DNA of 64,000 bases from Phytoactinopolyspora limicola (GCF_011320225.1 NZ_JAAOEN010000011.1:95740-159739); one strand, 5' to 3'; positions 18,231 through 27,974 are shown, counted from the first letter of the stretch. Program-made: numbers and translations. The notes: generated by a model from the sequence alone, not told the origin.

Positions 18231-19180
18231 AGCGCCACACTCCTCACCCGCGGGTCGACCAGTGCCTGCGCGACGTCGGCCAACAGCGATCCCACGACGG
18301 TGGCGATCGCGATCACGAGCACCACTCCCAACAGCACGGGGAAGTCCGACGTCTGTGCGGCGTTCCAGAAGAGGAACCCGATGCCCGGGTAGTTGAACAT
18401 CGATTCCACGACGAGACTGCCGCCGAACATCACCGGTACGAAGTAGCCCAGCATGGTGATCACCGGCACCAGAGAATTACGAGTGACGTGTCTCAGCAGC
18501 ACCGCCCGCTCCCCCGTACCTTTGGCGCGGGCGGTGCGTACGTAGTCCTCCGCCAGGTTGTCCAGCGTGGCCGAGCGCATGTACCGGCTGAACGCCGCGA
18601 TGGTGGCCAGCGCACCGGTTACCACCGGTAGCACCAGCCCACGTGGCTCCCCGAGGATGTCCCCCAACGAGTCACCCTGTGGCGCCTGCGCCGGGAACAG
18701 TGGGATCCCCTGGGCGAACGCCATGATCAGCAGCAGCCCGAGGAAGAACACCGGCGTCGAGTACACGATGATCGCCAGCGCGGTGGCCGCGTAGTCGAAG
18801 GCGCCGTTGCGCCGAGCGGCCTGCCGGATCCCGAGCGGGATCGCGATGACCAGCGCCAGCAGCGTCGAGGCCAGCGTGAGGACGAGGGTCTTGGGCAGCC
18901 GAGCCGCGAGCAGGTCGGACACCTGGGCGTTGAGTGTGTACGACGTGCCCAGATCGCCGCTGAACAGCCGGCCCAGGTAGTGCCAGTACTGCACCCAGAT
19001 CGGTTGGTCGAGGCCCTGCGCGGCGTTGAACGCCGCGATCTGCTCGGGGGTCGCCTGCTGCCCGAGGACCCCACGGGCCGGGCCGCCGGGCAGCGCGTGC
19101 AGCAGGACGAACACGATCACCGTGACGATCAGGATGACCACGACTGCCTGCAACACGCGCCGCACGAGATAGCGGGTCAT
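18227..19180 (-). CDS. ABC importer permease (DppB-like)
   Basis: 317 residues. It begins MTRYLVRRVLQAVVVILIVTV, the classical DppB N-terminus, and shows LLHALPGGPA, the GDLGTSYTLNAQV loop and an EDYVRTARAKG coupling helix. Six membrane segments. It starts 24 bp after the binding-protein stop, within the same operon, and overlaps the second permease. Confidence 0.93.
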   Translation of the reverse strand: MTRYLVRRVLQAVVVILIVTVIVFVLLHALPGGPARGVLGQQATPEQIAAFNAAQGLDQPIWVQYWHYLGRLFSGDLGTSYTLNAQVSDLLAARLPKTLVLTLASTLLALVIAIPLGIRQAARRNGAFDYAATALAIIVYSTPVFFLGLLLIMAFAQGIPLFPAQAPQGDSLGDILGEPRGLVLPVVTGALATIAAFSRYMRSATLDNLAEDYVRTARAKGTGERAVLLRHVTRNSLVPVITMLGYFVPVMFGGSLVVESMFNYPGIGFLFWNAAQTSDFPVLLGVVLVIAIATVVGSLLADVAQALVDPRVRSVAL

Positions 19181-19204
19181 GGTGCCGAGAACTCCGGTTC
19201 CGGG

Positions 19205-21031
19205 TCAGTCCGCCCAGGACCAGCGCTGCGGCAAGAAGACCGCCAGCGGGTCCTGACCAGTGCCTTCGAGGCCATCCCGGAAGGCCGAGACCTGGTAGGC
19301 CGGCGAAGGCAACCACACGACGGGCAAGTCGAGCGCCAGCGCCTCGCTGTAGTTGTGCATCGCGTCCGGGTCGTTGCCGGTCAGCGTCCCGTCGATGTAC
19401 TCGTCGACCTCAGGATTGGAGTAGTTGCCGAAGTTGGCCGTCGCCCCGGTGCCGAACAGCCGCTCCCCGGTCGGATATGCGTTGAAGTACCAGCTTCCCT
19501 GGGTACCGAAGAACGACAGCTGCCACGAGCAGGCGTCCTCATCTGGCTCACACGGCACACTCTGGCCGAGCACCTGGTTCAGCGGCTCGGATGCGATGTT
19601 GAGGTCGATACCTGCCTTGGCCAGGGAAGACTTGAGCTCCGACATCATGTTGTCGGTCTCGGTGGAGCCGCTCTGGGCGAGCACCGTCATCTCGAACGTC
19701 GTGCCGGCGTCGATGCCGTCGCCACATTGTCCGTCGCCGGTTCCGGCGTTCTCGCACACCGCGAACCCGTCGTCGCCTATCACCCAGCCGTTGCTGGTCA
19801 GCAGCTCGATCGAGGTGTCGACGTCGAACTCGTAGGGGTTGGACTTCTGCGTCTCGGATAGGAAGTCCGACGGCGGGTTCTGCGGAACCGGCCCATAGGT
19901 CGGCAGCGCGGTACCGTGCCAGATCACGTTCGCGATGCTGTCTTGGTCGACCGCGTGCTGGATCGCCTGCCGGGCGTAGAGCTGTTGGAAGACCGGGCCC
20001 ATGTCCGGGTTGTTGAAGTTGAACGGCAGATAGGTGATGGACCATCCGGCCCAGGGCTCGACGACGTACCCGCGGCCCTCGAACTCGGCCTGCTGGTCCA
20101 GCGCGGACGCCGGCAGGTACCCGTAGTCGAGCTCACCGGCGCGCAACGCGTTCAGCTGAGCATCTGCGCTGGTGAACGGCTGAAGGACAACCGTCTGGAT
20201 CCCCGCGGGGTCGTTGCCGTCGTAGTTCTCGTTGGCTTTGAGCGTCACCTGGCCGGTTGAGGTCCAGCCGTCCACGGTGAAGGGCCCGTTGACCACGCTC
20301 CACAGGGGATTCGAGGCGTAGCTGTCGGTCTGTTCGGCCTGGCCGACCAGGTAGTCCCAGACCTCTTCGGCACCGTCCGGGGTGCGGTCGTGGTCGTCGA
20401 TTTCGCCGTCGTCGCTGGTCTTGTTCCACGCGTGGGTGGGCAGCGCGGCCAGGTTCACCAACTGGTTGTACAGCAGCCAGTCCTGGTTGTAGACGTCGTC
20501 GAAGGTGATCTCGAACGTCGTGTCGTCGATGGTCTCCCACGACTCGATGTTGTCCGGGATCCGGCCGGCCGCGTAACCGCCCCACTGCTCTTTGTTGGCG
20601 TCCACGAGGTTGTACCAGAACTCGACGTCGCGGGAGGTGACCGGCTCACCGTCACTCCAGGAGAGGTCATCCAGCGAGATGGTCACCATGCGGCCGTCCG
20701 TGGAGAACTCGACGTCGGTGGCGAGGCTGCCGGTGTGGTCCCAGGCGACCTCGCCGGAGGCGCCGTGCACGTTGATCACCGGGGTCCACAACGCTCGACG
20801 GATGGCGGCGTTGTGGGTGGCCATGTACTCCGGCAATGCCATGGGGAGGATCCAGTTCGGCGTGGCATTGGGTGGGAGCGCGTAGGTGATGCTGTCGCGG
20901 CCCTGGGTGTCCGCGCTCCCCGTCCCGTCGCCGGCGCCGTCGTCGCCGCCGCACGCTGCCAGCGCGAGCGATGTCGACAACACACCGACCGCGAGCAACC
21001 TCGGCCCGCGGCCGCCTAGTGGATGTTGCAT
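19205..21031 (-). CDS. Extracellular solute-binding lipoprotein, family 5
   Basis: 608 residues. A lipoprotein signal peptide with lipobox LAAC (Cys at about residue 27) is followed by a family-5 binding protein: WDHTGSLATDVEFSTDGRMV, then LDDLSWSDGEPVTSRDVEFWYN and the usual bilobed arrangement. The family binds peptides, but in actinomycetes also oligosaccharides. The ATG at 21031 has AAGGAG 5 bp upstream and is preferred over the open start at 21091. It is the first gene of the importer operon, divergent from a ROK repressor. That context and the ROK kinase favour a sugar-containing ligand. Confidence 0.9.
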   Translation of the reverse strand: MQHPLGGRGPRLLAVGVLSTSLALAACGGDDGAGDGTGSADTQGRDSITYALPPNATPNWILPMALPEYMATHNAAIRRALWTPVINVHGASGEVAWDHTGSLATDVEFSTDGRMVTISLDDLSWSDGEPVTSRDVEFWYNLVDANKEQWGGYAAGRIPDNIESWETIDDTTFEITFDDVYNQDWLLYNQLVNLAALPTHAWNKTSDDGEIDDHDRTPDGAEEVWDYLVGQAEQTDSYASNPLWSVVNGPFTVDGWTSTGQVTLKANENYDGNDPAGIQTVVLQPFTSADAQLNALRAGELDYGYLPASALDQQAEFEGRGYVVEPWAGWSITYLPFNFNNPDMGPVFQQLYARQAIQHAVDQDSIANVIWHGTALPTYGPVPQNPPSDFLSETQKSNPYEFDVDTSIELLTSNGWVIGDDGFAVCENAGTGDGQCGDGIDAGTTFEMTVLAQSGSTETDNMMSELKSSLAKAGIDLNIASEPLNQVLGQSVPCEPDEDACSWQLSFFGTQGSWYFNAYPTGERLFGTGATANFGNYSNPEVDEYIDGTLTGNDPDAMHNYSEALALDLPVVWLPSPAYQVSAFRDGLEGTGQDPLAVFLPQRWSWAD

Positions 21032-21290
21032 CGGCACTCCTTTGACTTCTGAGGTCAACGACAGCCGCGCCGGCCGGTCGATGTCGGCCATTGTTTACGC
21101 ATCCGTCGCATAATGTTCGGCACACTAGCTCTCATACTTCGATCCGTGCAACCCCTGAATCGAACTTAATTTGCGCTCTTCATTCGATCAATCGCCATAC
21201 ATGTCGCAGGTTGCCCGAGCGTCACCGCCTGATACCGTGGGAATCGCCTGACGAACCGAACTAAGTAGTCCACTTTTTACGAAGAGGCGG
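21032..21290. promoter_or_regulatory. Divergent promoter region, importer operon / ROK repressor
   Basis: 259 bp without a gene, noticeably AT-richer than its surroundings. A small inverted repeat AAGT-N5-ACTT lies at about 21264-21278, near the ROK gene start. It is a possible operator, but too short to claim. No second copy of it was found on the operon side. Confidence 0.35.
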
Positions 21291-22493
21291 TTGAACGGAC
21301 CCGTGGCCGGTGGGGACAACACCATTGACCCTGTACACGCGAGCATCATGACGTTGCTCGCGACGGGCCAGATCACCTCGCGCAGCGACATCGCCCGCGA
21401 GCTGGGCCTGGCCCCCTCCACCGTGTCTCTACGCGTGAACGAGTTGATCGAAACCGGGATCATCGTCGAAGCCGGCACCGGGCGCTCCACGGGAGGACGG
21501 CGCCCCCGCGTACTCGAACTCAACCGGACAGCCGGCCATGTCCTGGTCGCCGACCTCGGTGGCAAACACGCCCGGGTCGCCCTCGTGGATCTACTAGGCC
21601 AGCCCCGCCAGGTGGAAGAGGTCGAACTCGACATCACCGAGGGCCCACCCGCAGTCCTCGACCGGCTCGCCACCGCGCTGACCGCCATGGCGAAGACCGG
21701 CGACTCGCGGACCCGCGGCCCAGAACCATCGTCGGATCCTGGACTCGGTGACCTCCGCGGCACCGCGCTGACCTTGCCAGGGCCCGTCGACGTCGACCAC
21801 GGGTGGGTCGATTCACCGTCGCGGATGCCCGGCTGGCACCGGTTCCCCGTCCGAGACTGGCTCGTCGAACGCTTCGGCGTGCCGTGCGTGATCGAGAACG
21901 ACGCCAACGCCATGGCCCTGGCCGCACATCACGCACACCAGCCATCCATCCGGCACAGCATCTTCGCCAAAGCCGGGACCGCCATCGGCTGCGGACTCGT
22001 CATCGACGGCGTGATCCACCGCGGCAGCACCGGCGCGGCCGGAGACCTCACTCACGTACGTGTCGCCGCCGCCGATCACCGCGCGTGCAGCTGCGGCAAC
22101 GCCGGCTGCCTGGAGACCATCGCCAGCGGATCCGCACTGGTCCAGCACGTACGCGCGGACGGCATGGACGTCCACACCACCACCGATGTCGTGGCCGCCG
22201 CCCGCGACGCCGATCCGATCGCCACCACCCGGATCCGCAGCGCCGGACGTGCACTCGGCGAGACCCTGAGCCCGGTGGTGAACTTCGTCAACCCGGACGC
22301 GGTGTTCCTCGGTGGGGTGTTGTCCGTCGTCGAGCCGTTCGTCGCCGCCGTGCGCAGTCAGCTCTACGAAGGCTGTCATCCGCTAGTCACCCGTGATCTC
22401 TACATCGGCCAGAGCCCCGTGGGAATCGACGCTGGTGTGCTCGGTGCCAGCCGCGCGATTCTGGACCACGTCCTCACCCCTGCCCTGAACTGA
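21291..22493 (+). CDS. ROK family transcriptional regulator
   Basis: 400 residues: a winged helix-turn-helix at about residues 14-60 (ITSRSDIARELGLAPSTVSLRVNEL in outline) and a ROK domain from about residue 75 (VLVADLGGKHARVALVD). The zinc motif is HRACSCGNAGCLETIASG. It most likely represses the divergent importer operon and is released by a sugar or sugar phosphate. The TTG at 21291 has a poorly spaced GAGG; GTG at 21303 is an alternative start. Ends 63 bp before convergent glyS. Confidence 0.85.
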   Translation: MNGPVAGGDNTIDPVHASIMTLLATGQITSRSDIARELGLAPSTVSLRVNELIETGIIVEAGTGRSTGGRRPRVLELNRTAGHVLVADLGGKHARVALVDLLGQPRQVEEVELDITEGPPAVLDRLATALTAMAKTGDSRTRGPEPSSDPGLGDLRGTALTLPGPVDVDHGWVDSPSRMPGWHRFPVRDWLVERFGVPCVIENDANAMALAAHHAHQPSIRHSIFAKAGTAIGCGLVIDGVIHRGSTGAAGDLTHVRVAAADHRACSCGNAGCLETIASGSALVQHVRADGMDVHTTTDVVAAARDADPIATTRIRSAGRALGETLSPVVNFVNPDAVFLGGVLSVVEPFVAAVRSQLYEGCHPLVTRDLYIGQSPVGIDAGVLGASRAILDHVLTPALN

Positions 22494-22534
22494 CCTCCGC
22501 CTCCTGCTGGATTCCGGCCGGCGAGCCAGCAACG

Positions 22535-22565
22535 GGCGGATCAGCAGACAGGCGGATCAGCAGAC
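22535..22565. repeat. 15-bp tandem direct repeat at the glyS 3' end
   Basis: GGCGGATCAGCAGAC occurs at 22535-22549 and 22551-22565. The second copy covers the glyS stop codon (22557-22559). It reads like a small slippage duplication. The gap between the ROK gene and glyS holds no recognisable hairpin terminator. Confidence 0.6.
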
Positions 22566-23939
22566 GGGCAGCCGCTCGGCCAGATACATCTCGACCCGGT
22601 CGACGCCGACCCGGTCTTGCCGCATGGAGTCGCGTTCCCGCACGGTGACCGCGTGGTCGTCGAGGGTGTCGAAGTCCACCGTCACGCAGAACGGTGTACC
22701 GATCTCGTCCTGACGACGGTAACGCCGGCCGATGGCGCCAGCATCGTCGAAGTCGACGTTCCACCGGGCCCGCAACGTCCGGGCCAGCTCCCGCGCCATC
22801 GGCGACAATTCGCTGTTACGCGACAACGGGAGCACGGCTGCCTTGACCGGCGCCAACCGAGGATCGAACCGCAGAACAGTGCGCCGCTCGACCCCACCCT
22901 TGGCGTTAGGGGCCTCGTCGGCGTCGTGGGCGTCGAGGAGGAAGGCGAGAACCGAGCGGGTCAAACCAGCGGCCGGTTCGATCACATACGGAATCCATCG
23001 CTCACCTTTCTCCTGGTCGAAATAGCTCAGCTCCACACCGGAATGTTTGGCATGGGTGGCGAGGTCGAAGTCGGTGCGGTTGGCGATCCCCTCCAGCTCG
23101 GCGAACTCCGCGCCGCCTACGCTGAACCGGTACTCGATGTCGACGGTCCGCTTCGAGTAGTGGGAGAGCTTCTCGGCCGGATGCTCGTACAGGCGTAGGT
23201 TGTCCGGCGACAACCCGAGGTCGACGTACCAGTTCCAGCGCTCTTGTAGCCAGTACTCGTGCCATTCCTCGTCGGTGCCCGGCTCGACGAGGAACTCCAT
23301 CTCCATCTGCTCGAACTCGCGGGTGCGGAAGATGAAGTTGCCGGGGGTGATCTCGTTGCGGAACGACTTACCCGTCTGCGCGATACCGAACGGTGGCTTC
23401 TTCCGGGCGGTGTTCATCACGTTCAACACGTTGACGAAGATGCCTTGGGCGGTCTCGGGCCGCAGATAGTGCAGCCCCTCACCGGACTCGACGGGACCAA
23501 GGAAGGTCTTGAGCAACCCGTTGAACATCCGCGGCTCGGTCCAGGACCGGCGCGCACCACACGTCGGGCAGACCACCCCAGCCAGGCCACCGTCCGGTGC
23601 CTGGCCGCGGCGCTCGGTGTGTTCCTCCTCCAGCTGGTCGGCCCGGTAGCGGCGGTGACACGACTGGCACTCAACCAACGGGTCGACGAAGGCGTCCACA
23701 TGCCCGGAGGCAACCCAGACGTCGCGCGGAAGGATCACCGCGGAGTCGATCCCGACGACGTCGTCGCGCTGTTGGACCATAGCCCGCCACCACTGGCGGC
23801 GGATGTTCTCCTTGAGCTCGACCCCAAGCGGGCCGTAGTCCCACGCCGACCTGGTTCCGCCGTAGATCTCACCGGTGGAGTAGACGAATCCGCGCCGTTT
23901 GGCCAGAGAGGTGATGGCGTCGACGGGCGAGGGTGGCAC
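22557..23939 (-). CDS. glyS: Glycyl-tRNA synthetase, dimeric class II type
   Basis: Charges tRNA-Gly. 460 residues, the length of the archaeal/actinobacterial alpha2 enzyme. Start [20 protein letters not shown] and motif 1 [16 protein letters not shown]. Zinc-ribbon Cys pairs CQSCHRRYR and CPTCG. The motif-2 region is [15 protein letters not shown] to [28 protein letters not shown]. The C-terminal anticodon-binding fold ends [19 protein letters not shown] start. It sits near zur, as in mycobacteria. Confidence 0.95.
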   Translation of the reverse strand: MPPSPVDAITSLAKRRGFVYSTGEIYGGTRSAWDYGPLGVELKENIRRQWWRAMVQQRDDVVGIDSAVILPRDVWVASGHVDAFVDPLVECQSCHRRYRADQLEEEHTERRGQAPDGGLAGVVCPTCGARRSWTEPRMFNGLLKTFLGPVESGEGLHYLRPETAQGIFVNVLNVMNTARKKPPFGIAQTGKSFRNEITPGNFIFRTREFEQMEMEFLVEPGTDEEWHEYWLQERWNWYVDLGLSPDNLRLYEHPAEKLSHYSKRTVDIEYRFSVGGAEFAELEGIANRTDFDLATHAKHSGVELSYFDQEKGERWIPYVIEPAAGLTRSVLAFLLDAHDADEAPNAKGGVERRTVLRFDPRLAPVKAAVLPLSRNSELSPMARELARTLRARWNVDFDDAGAIGRRYRRQDEIGTPFCVTVDFDTLDDHAVTVRERDSMRQDRVGVDRVEMYLAERLPVC

Positions 23940-23991
23940 GGGCGTTCACTCCATCCGGCTGGCTGTCGGCGAATGTCCGCGTCCGACGTTA

Positions 23992-25242
23992 TCAGCGGGC
24001 CCGGCTGGCGGCACCGGCGCGTTGACCCGGCCGAGACCGGCGCCGGCCGCCCCGTTCGGCTGGTTCCTGCCGCACCGCCAGCACGGCCAAAGCCGTGGTG
24101 ACCGGCACGGCCGCGATGATCCCCAAACCGCCGACGAGTGCCCGCACCACCTCTTGCGCAACCGCCTCGGTGGTTAGCGCGTCCACCACCCCCTGCCCGG
24201 CCACGCTGAACAGCATTAGCAGCGGCAACGACGCACCCACGTAGGCAAGGACCAGCGTATTAACCGTGGCTGCCACGTGCTCTCGGCCGATCCGCATCCC
24301 GGCTGCGAAGAGTTCGCGTCGGGTCGAGTTGGGATTGGCCGCGGACAGCTCCCAGATGGTGGCCGTCTGGGTCACGGTGGTGTCGTCGAGTACCCCCAGC
24401 GCCCCCACTACCAGCCCAGCCAGCAGCAGGCCGCGGATGTTGAAGTCGGCGTTGACGGTGCCGATATACGCCGCGGCGTGGTCGACGAGCCCGGTGAACT
24501 GCCCGAGGGCGGTGAACAGAGCACCGAGAACACCGGTCAGGGTCAGGCTGATGAGGGTCCCGATCAGTGCCACCGACGTCCGGATGGAGACACCATGTGA
24601 CATGTACAGCGTCACGATCATGATCAACGACGCACCCACCACCGCTACCGGCAACGGATCTCGCCCGGCTAACAGGGCCGGCAGCAGGAACGTGACGATC
24701 ACGATCACCGAGATCGCCAACCCACCCAGCGCGGCGAGCCCGCGCCATCGGGACAACACCACTACCGCGACGGCGAAGAGCAGGCCAAGCCACAGCAGCG
24801 GCATGCCGCGTTGGAAGTCGGTGACCTCGTAGCGCTGGTCGAGTGGCGCCTCCGGCTGGCCCGCGAGGACCACCTTGTCGCCGACATCGAAGGTGGGCGC
24901 GCCGTCACCGAACCACAACGAGACAACCGTCTCCTCGCCCTTGTCCGGGCCGGAGGTCACCAGGACAACCGCCTCTTCGCACTCACCCGCCGGCTGCCGA
25001 CCGTGGGTGTGCCCGCCTGTTGGTGGCGCACCATCGATGTCTTCACAGGGCCGGATGTCGAGGATTTCGGCGTCGGTACGGACTCCGGAGTCGATCCGCG
25101 GCGGATCTCCGGATGGCCACAAGACGACCATGCCAGCGATGGTGGCGATGATCAGCGGGATCAGCACCGATAGGACGGCCTTGCGCACCCGCGGGCTGGC
25201 CGGCGGCGTCTCCGGATGCATGTGCGAATGGCCCCCGGTCAC
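23992..25242 (-). CDS. YibE/F family membrane protein
   Basis: 416 residues. One N-terminal membrane segment (VRKAVLSVLIPLIIATIAGM), an extracytoplasmic region of about 90 residues and then about seven membrane segments, with the family block GVLDDTTVTQTATIWEL. Function unknown for the family. The C-terminus is basic and presumably cytoplasmic (RRRSRPGQRAG). Its GTG start overlaps the upstream gene's stop by 4 bp. Confidence 0.8.
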   Translation of the reverse strand: MTGGHSHMHPETPPASPRVRKAVLSVLIPLIIATIAGMVVLWPSGDPPRIDSGVRTDAEILDIRPCEDIDGAPPTGGHTHGRQPAGECEEAVVLVTSGPDKGEETVVSLWFGDGAPTFDVGDKVVLAGQPEAPLDQRYEVTDFQRGMPLLWLGLLFAVAVVVLSRWRGLAALGGLAISVIVIVTFLLPALLAGRDPLPVAVVGASLIMIVTLYMSHGVSIRTSVALIGTLISLTLTGVLGALFTALGQFTGLVDHAAAYIGTVNADFNIRGLLLAGLVVGALGVLDDTTVTQTATIWELSAANPNSTRRELFAAGMRIGREHVAATVNTLVLAYVGASLPLLMLFSVAGQGVVDALTTEAVAQEVVRALVGGLGIIAAVPVTTALAVLAVRQEPAERGGRRRSRPGQRAGAASRAR

Positions 25243-25652
25243 CGCTGCCGCCCTTCACCCTGATGCCCGACATCGGTCTGGACAGGGCGATCCAGATCGG
25301 TCTCGACGACCGGCGCGGCCGCCGACCCGAGGCCGACGTCCTCCGCGTCCACCGCGCGCGCCCCGGCGTCATCGTCGGTGAGCAGCTCGAACGCGGTGGG
25401 CTCGTCGACAGCCCGGGACAAGAGCGGCACGGCCCGCAGTTTCACCTCGTACGCCGACAATGCCCGCCGATACGAACCGACGTCGTGCCACAGACTGGTG
25501 AGCACCCACAACGTGGGGTCGTCGGCCGCCCGACCCACATGACCGCCTCGCCACCCAGCCTGATCAGCCAGCACTCGAAGGGCAGCCCGGGCGTGGTCTC
25601 GGAACTCCACCGCCTCATGGCGGGGCACCCGGTACCGGGTGATCACGAGCAT
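25239..25652 (-). CDS. Antibiotic biosynthesis monooxygenase (ABM)-like small protein
   Basis: 137 residues. The first ~95 residues (MLVITRYRVPRHEAVEFRDH, HVGRAADDPTLWVLTSLWHD) have the ferredoxin-like ABM pattern. The last ~40 are acidic and probably disordered (TDDDAGARAVDAEDVGLGSA). The ATG at 25652 with AAAGGA upstream is chosen over a longer open frame that shows no conservation pattern. It couples by GTGA to YibE/F. No catalytic role can be assigned. Confidence 0.65.
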   Translation of the reverse strand: MLVITRYRVPRHEAVEFRDHARAALRVLADQAGWRGGHVGRAADDPTLWVLTSLWHDVGSYRRALSAYEVKLRAVPLLSRAVDEPTAFELLTDDDAGARAVDAEDVGLGSAAAPVVETDLDRPVQTDVGHQGEGRQR

Positions 25653-25870
25653 CTCTGTCCTTTCGCCGGCCCGACGATACGTCGATCGGCGGCCCGGGTA
25701 GCGGGGCGGCCAGCTTGGGGAGCCGCTGCCCACACCGTGCCGTGCCACCTCGTAGAGTTGACAAACGCACGGCAGAGCATAGTGGGCCGAGGTCGTACCA
25801 TGCATGGAGCCCACCGTGCCGCCGTACGGCAGCAGGGACCCACCACCGGCCCCCACATCGAGGACGTCTC

Positions 25871-26278
25871 GTGTCGAAGAACCGCCGCCAGCAACGCCGC
25901 TCGCCGAACCGGCGCCCGGGTACACCGGGCTCGGCACCACGGGCTCCCCGGCCGGCGAGCAGCCGCCGCCCAGCCCCGGCTCCCGCGCCGCGGCAAGGCT
26001 GGCGGGCCGGGCTGGAACGGGTCAGTTACCCGCTGCTGGTCCGGCTGACCAGCGCGCCGAAATGGCTGCTGGGGGTGGTGACCGCAGGTGTATTGCTGGG
26101 TGGCTTGCTTGCGCCCAGGCCGTGGGCACCGCTGCTGCTGACCTTGGTGGTCGCGTTTCTCACCTGGCTCTTGGTGCTGGCCTGGCCGCGCCTGGAGCCG
26201 ACCTCGCGGACTATCCGCGCCGGGGTGATCGGGGCGTTGCTGGCCATCGTCATCGCACAGTCTGTCGGAGCGTTGTAA
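25871..26278 (+). CDS. Small membrane protein, DUF6703-like
   Basis: About 135 residues. The N-terminal third is basic and Pro/Arg-rich, probably disordered and cytoplasmic. Then come GLERVSYPLLVRLTSAPKWL and three hydrophobic segments (LLGVVTAGVLLGGLLAP, APLLLTLVVAFLTWLLVLAW, TIRAGVIGALLAIVIAQSVG). The GTG at 25871 has GAGGA 6 bp upstream. A possible promoter with TTGACA near 25758 lies upstream. The DUF name is from memory of the pattern; function unknown. It converges on zur, 10 bp away. Confidence 0.6.
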   Translation: MSKNRRQQRRSPNRRPGTPGSAPRAPRPASSRRPAPAPAPRQGWRAGLERVSYPLLVRLTSAPKWLLGVVTAGVLLGGLLAPRPWAPLLLTLVVAFLTWLLVLAWPRLEPTSRTIRAGVIGALLAIVIAQSVGAL

Positions 26279-26288
26279 GCGGCGACGC

Positions 26289-26723
26289 TCAGCGGCCAGC
26301 CGGCCCACCACTCTGTGCGGCACAACGCGGGCAGGTGCCGAAGATCTCCAAGGTGTGCGAGACGTCGACATAGCCGTGTTCTTTGGCCACTGAGTTGGTC
26401 CACCGTTCGACCGCCGGTCCGGCGATCTCGACCGTGGCTCCGCACGATCGACACACCATATGGTGATGGTGCTCGTCTCGGGCGCAGCGCCGGTACGCGG
26501 CCTCACCGCCGGCCGTGCGCAGCACGTCGACCCGGCCGTCATCGGCGAGGGTCTGCAGCGTCCGATACACCGTGGCGAGCCCGACACTCATCCCGCGGGT
26601 ACGGAGGATGGCGTGGAGGTCCTGTGCGCTGATGAAGTCTTCGGTCTCGTCGAGAACCTCGTCGACCGCCGCCCGTTGCCGCGTCCGGCGTTGCTCTTTG
26701 ACCGGTTGCTCTTGTGGCGACAC
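26289..26723 (-). CDS. zur: Fur-family zinc uptake regulator Zur
   Basis: 144 residues. Winged helix with SAQDLHAILRTRGMSVGLATVYRTLQTLADDGRVD. The metal-sensing part has HHHHMVCRSCG and CPRC, so two CxxC motifs make the structural zinc site. With zinc bound, such proteins repress zinc-uptake genes. It is divergent from znuA, whose promoter carries a matching palindrome at 26850-26864; this supports Zur over Fur. GTG start. Confidence 0.9.
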   Translation of the reverse strand: MSPQEQPVKEQRRTRQRAAVDEVLDETEDFISAQDLHAILRTRGMSVGLATVYRTLQTLADDGRVDVLRTAGGEAAYRRCARDEHHHHMVCRSCGATVEIAGPAVERWTNSVAKEHGYVDVSHTLEIFGTCPRCAAQSGGPAGR

Positions 26724-26849
26724 TGGTTGCGCCCGCCTCCCGTACGACGTCGGTTGCCCCTACAGGTCCCAGCTTAACGTCGCGGCTGCCAATTGCAGGG
26801 GAGGCCGACACCCACCTCTCGGTGCAAACTCACACCTAAGGCGACCTTT

Positions 26850-26864
26850 TGACAATGGTTGTCA
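26850..26864. promoter_or_regulatory. Zur-box-like operator upstream of znuA
   Basis: TGACAATGGTTGTCA: perfect 6-bp arms TGACAA/TTGTCA around TGG. It resembles actinobacterial Zur boxes of the TGAnAATnnTTnTCA type. It overlaps a TTGACA that could be the znuA -35 element and ends 21 bp before the chosen znuA start. It is the only such palindrome in the zur/znuA intergenic region, so it may serve both genes. Confidence 0.75.
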
Positions 26865-26885
26865 TGCTACATGAGAATGTATCCC

Positions 26886-27962
26886 ATGACCACTCGCTTT
26901 CTCGCCCGCGGGCTTGCGCTGCTCGCGGCATCCGGGCTGTTTATCGCGGGCTGCGGCGCCGACGATGCCGACGACACCCCCGCCCAGGCGGCTGGGGGCG
27001 ACGGCCCTACTATCGCCGCCGCGTTCTATCCGCTGGCATTCGTCGCCGAGCGAGTGGCCGGTGACCACGCCTCCGTCGAAAGCCTGACCCAACCCGGTGT
27101 CGAATCCCACGACCTGGAGCTCACCGGCCGGCAGGTCGGTACGGTGGTCGATGCCGACGTGGTGGTGTACCTCGAGGGATACCAACCCGCCGTCGATGCC
27201 GCCATCGAGCAGGACGGTTCCGGTGTGGCGTTCGACGTCGCCACCGTCGTCGACCTCATCCCCGACGACCACGACGACCACGGACACGACGACGACCACG
27301 ACGACCACGGACACGACGACGACCACGACGACCACGGACACGACGACGACCACGACGACCACGGACACGACGACGACCACGACGACCACGGACACGACGA
27401 CGACCACGACGATCACGGACACGATCACGACCACGGCGATCTCGACGGCGATCCCCATCTCTGGCTGGATCCCACCAACATGGCGCTGATCGCCGACGGT
27501 GTGGCCGACGCGTTGTCCGACGTCGACCCCGACCACGCCGACACCTATCGCGCCAACGCCGAGCAACTCCGGGCGGAGCTGGAAGAACTCGACGACGAAT
27601 ACCAGACGGGTCTCGCGCAATGCGAACGGACGCTGATCGTCGTCAGCCACGAAGCGTTCGGCTATCTCGCACATCGGTACGGCCTCGATCAACTCGGGGT
27701 CGCCGGAATCGACCCCGACGCCGAGCCGTCCGCGGCGAGGGTGGCTCAGGTACACGACACCATCCGCGAGCAGAACGTCACCACCATCTTCTACGAGCGC
27801 CTGACCAGCCCGGATGTCGTCGAAGCGATCGCTGGAGACCTCGGTTTGGAGACCGCCGTCCTCGATCCCATCGAAGGCTTGACCGACGAGACGATCGACG
27901 AGGACTACTTCAGCCTGATGCGTTCCAACTTGGACGCGTTGCGCGCCGCCAACGGCTGCTGA
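26886..27962 (+). CDS. znuA: Zinc ABC transporter substrate-binding lipoprotein
   Basis: About 358 residues. Lipoprotein signal with lipobox IAGC (RGLALLAASGLFIAGCG), then a cluster 9 metal-binding protein: FYPLAFVAERVAGDHASVESL, TQPGVESHDLEL, DPHLWLDPTNM and VVSHEAFGYLAHRYG provide the binding His residues. A His/Asp loop of about 55 residues (27268-27430) is built of a nine-residue repeat DDDHDDHGH, as in ZnuA but exceptionally regular. TTG at 26859 and ATG at 26871 are also in frame; none has a good ribosome site. It forms the importer with znuC and znuB. Confidence 0.92.
   Translation: MTTRFLARGLALLAASGLFIAGCGADDADDTPAQAAGGDGPTIAAAFYPLAFVAERVAGDHASVESLTQPGVESHDLELTGRQVGTVVDADVVVYLEGYQPAVDAAIEQDGSGVAFDVATVVDLIPDDHDDHGHDDDHDDHGHDDDHDDHGHDDDHDDHGHDDDHDDHGHDDDHDDHGHDHDHGDLDGDPHLWLDPTNMALIADGVADALSDVDPDHADTYRANAEQLRAELEELDDEYQTGLAQCERTLIVVSHEAFGYLAHRYGLDQLGVAGIDPDAEPSAARVAQVHDTIREQNVTTIFYERLTSPDVVEAIAGDLGLETAVLDPIEGLTDETIDEDYFSLMRSNLDALRAANGC
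27268..27430 (+). repeat. 27-bp coding tandem repeat in znuA
   Basis: CGGACAC recurs at 27281, 27308, 27335, 27362, 27389 and 27416, a strict 27-bp period encoding nine residues (DDDHDDHGH). The copies are nearly identical at the DNA level, which suggests recent expansion. The repeat keeps frame, so copy-number change would alter the length of the zinc-binding loop without disrupting the protein. Confidence 0.9.
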
Positions 27963-27974
27963 GGCGCCGTCCCG

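Noticed and set aside
21032..21290. A ROK-type operator shared by the importer and its repressor
   Set aside because: Only one short AAGT-N5-ACTT palindrome was found, with no second copy. Too weak to list as a site.
27268..27430. Regular 27-bp repeats that could be taken for a CRISPR array
   Set aside because: The repeats are contiguous without unique spacers, keep the znuA reading frame and encode a His/Asp zinc loop typical of ZnuA.
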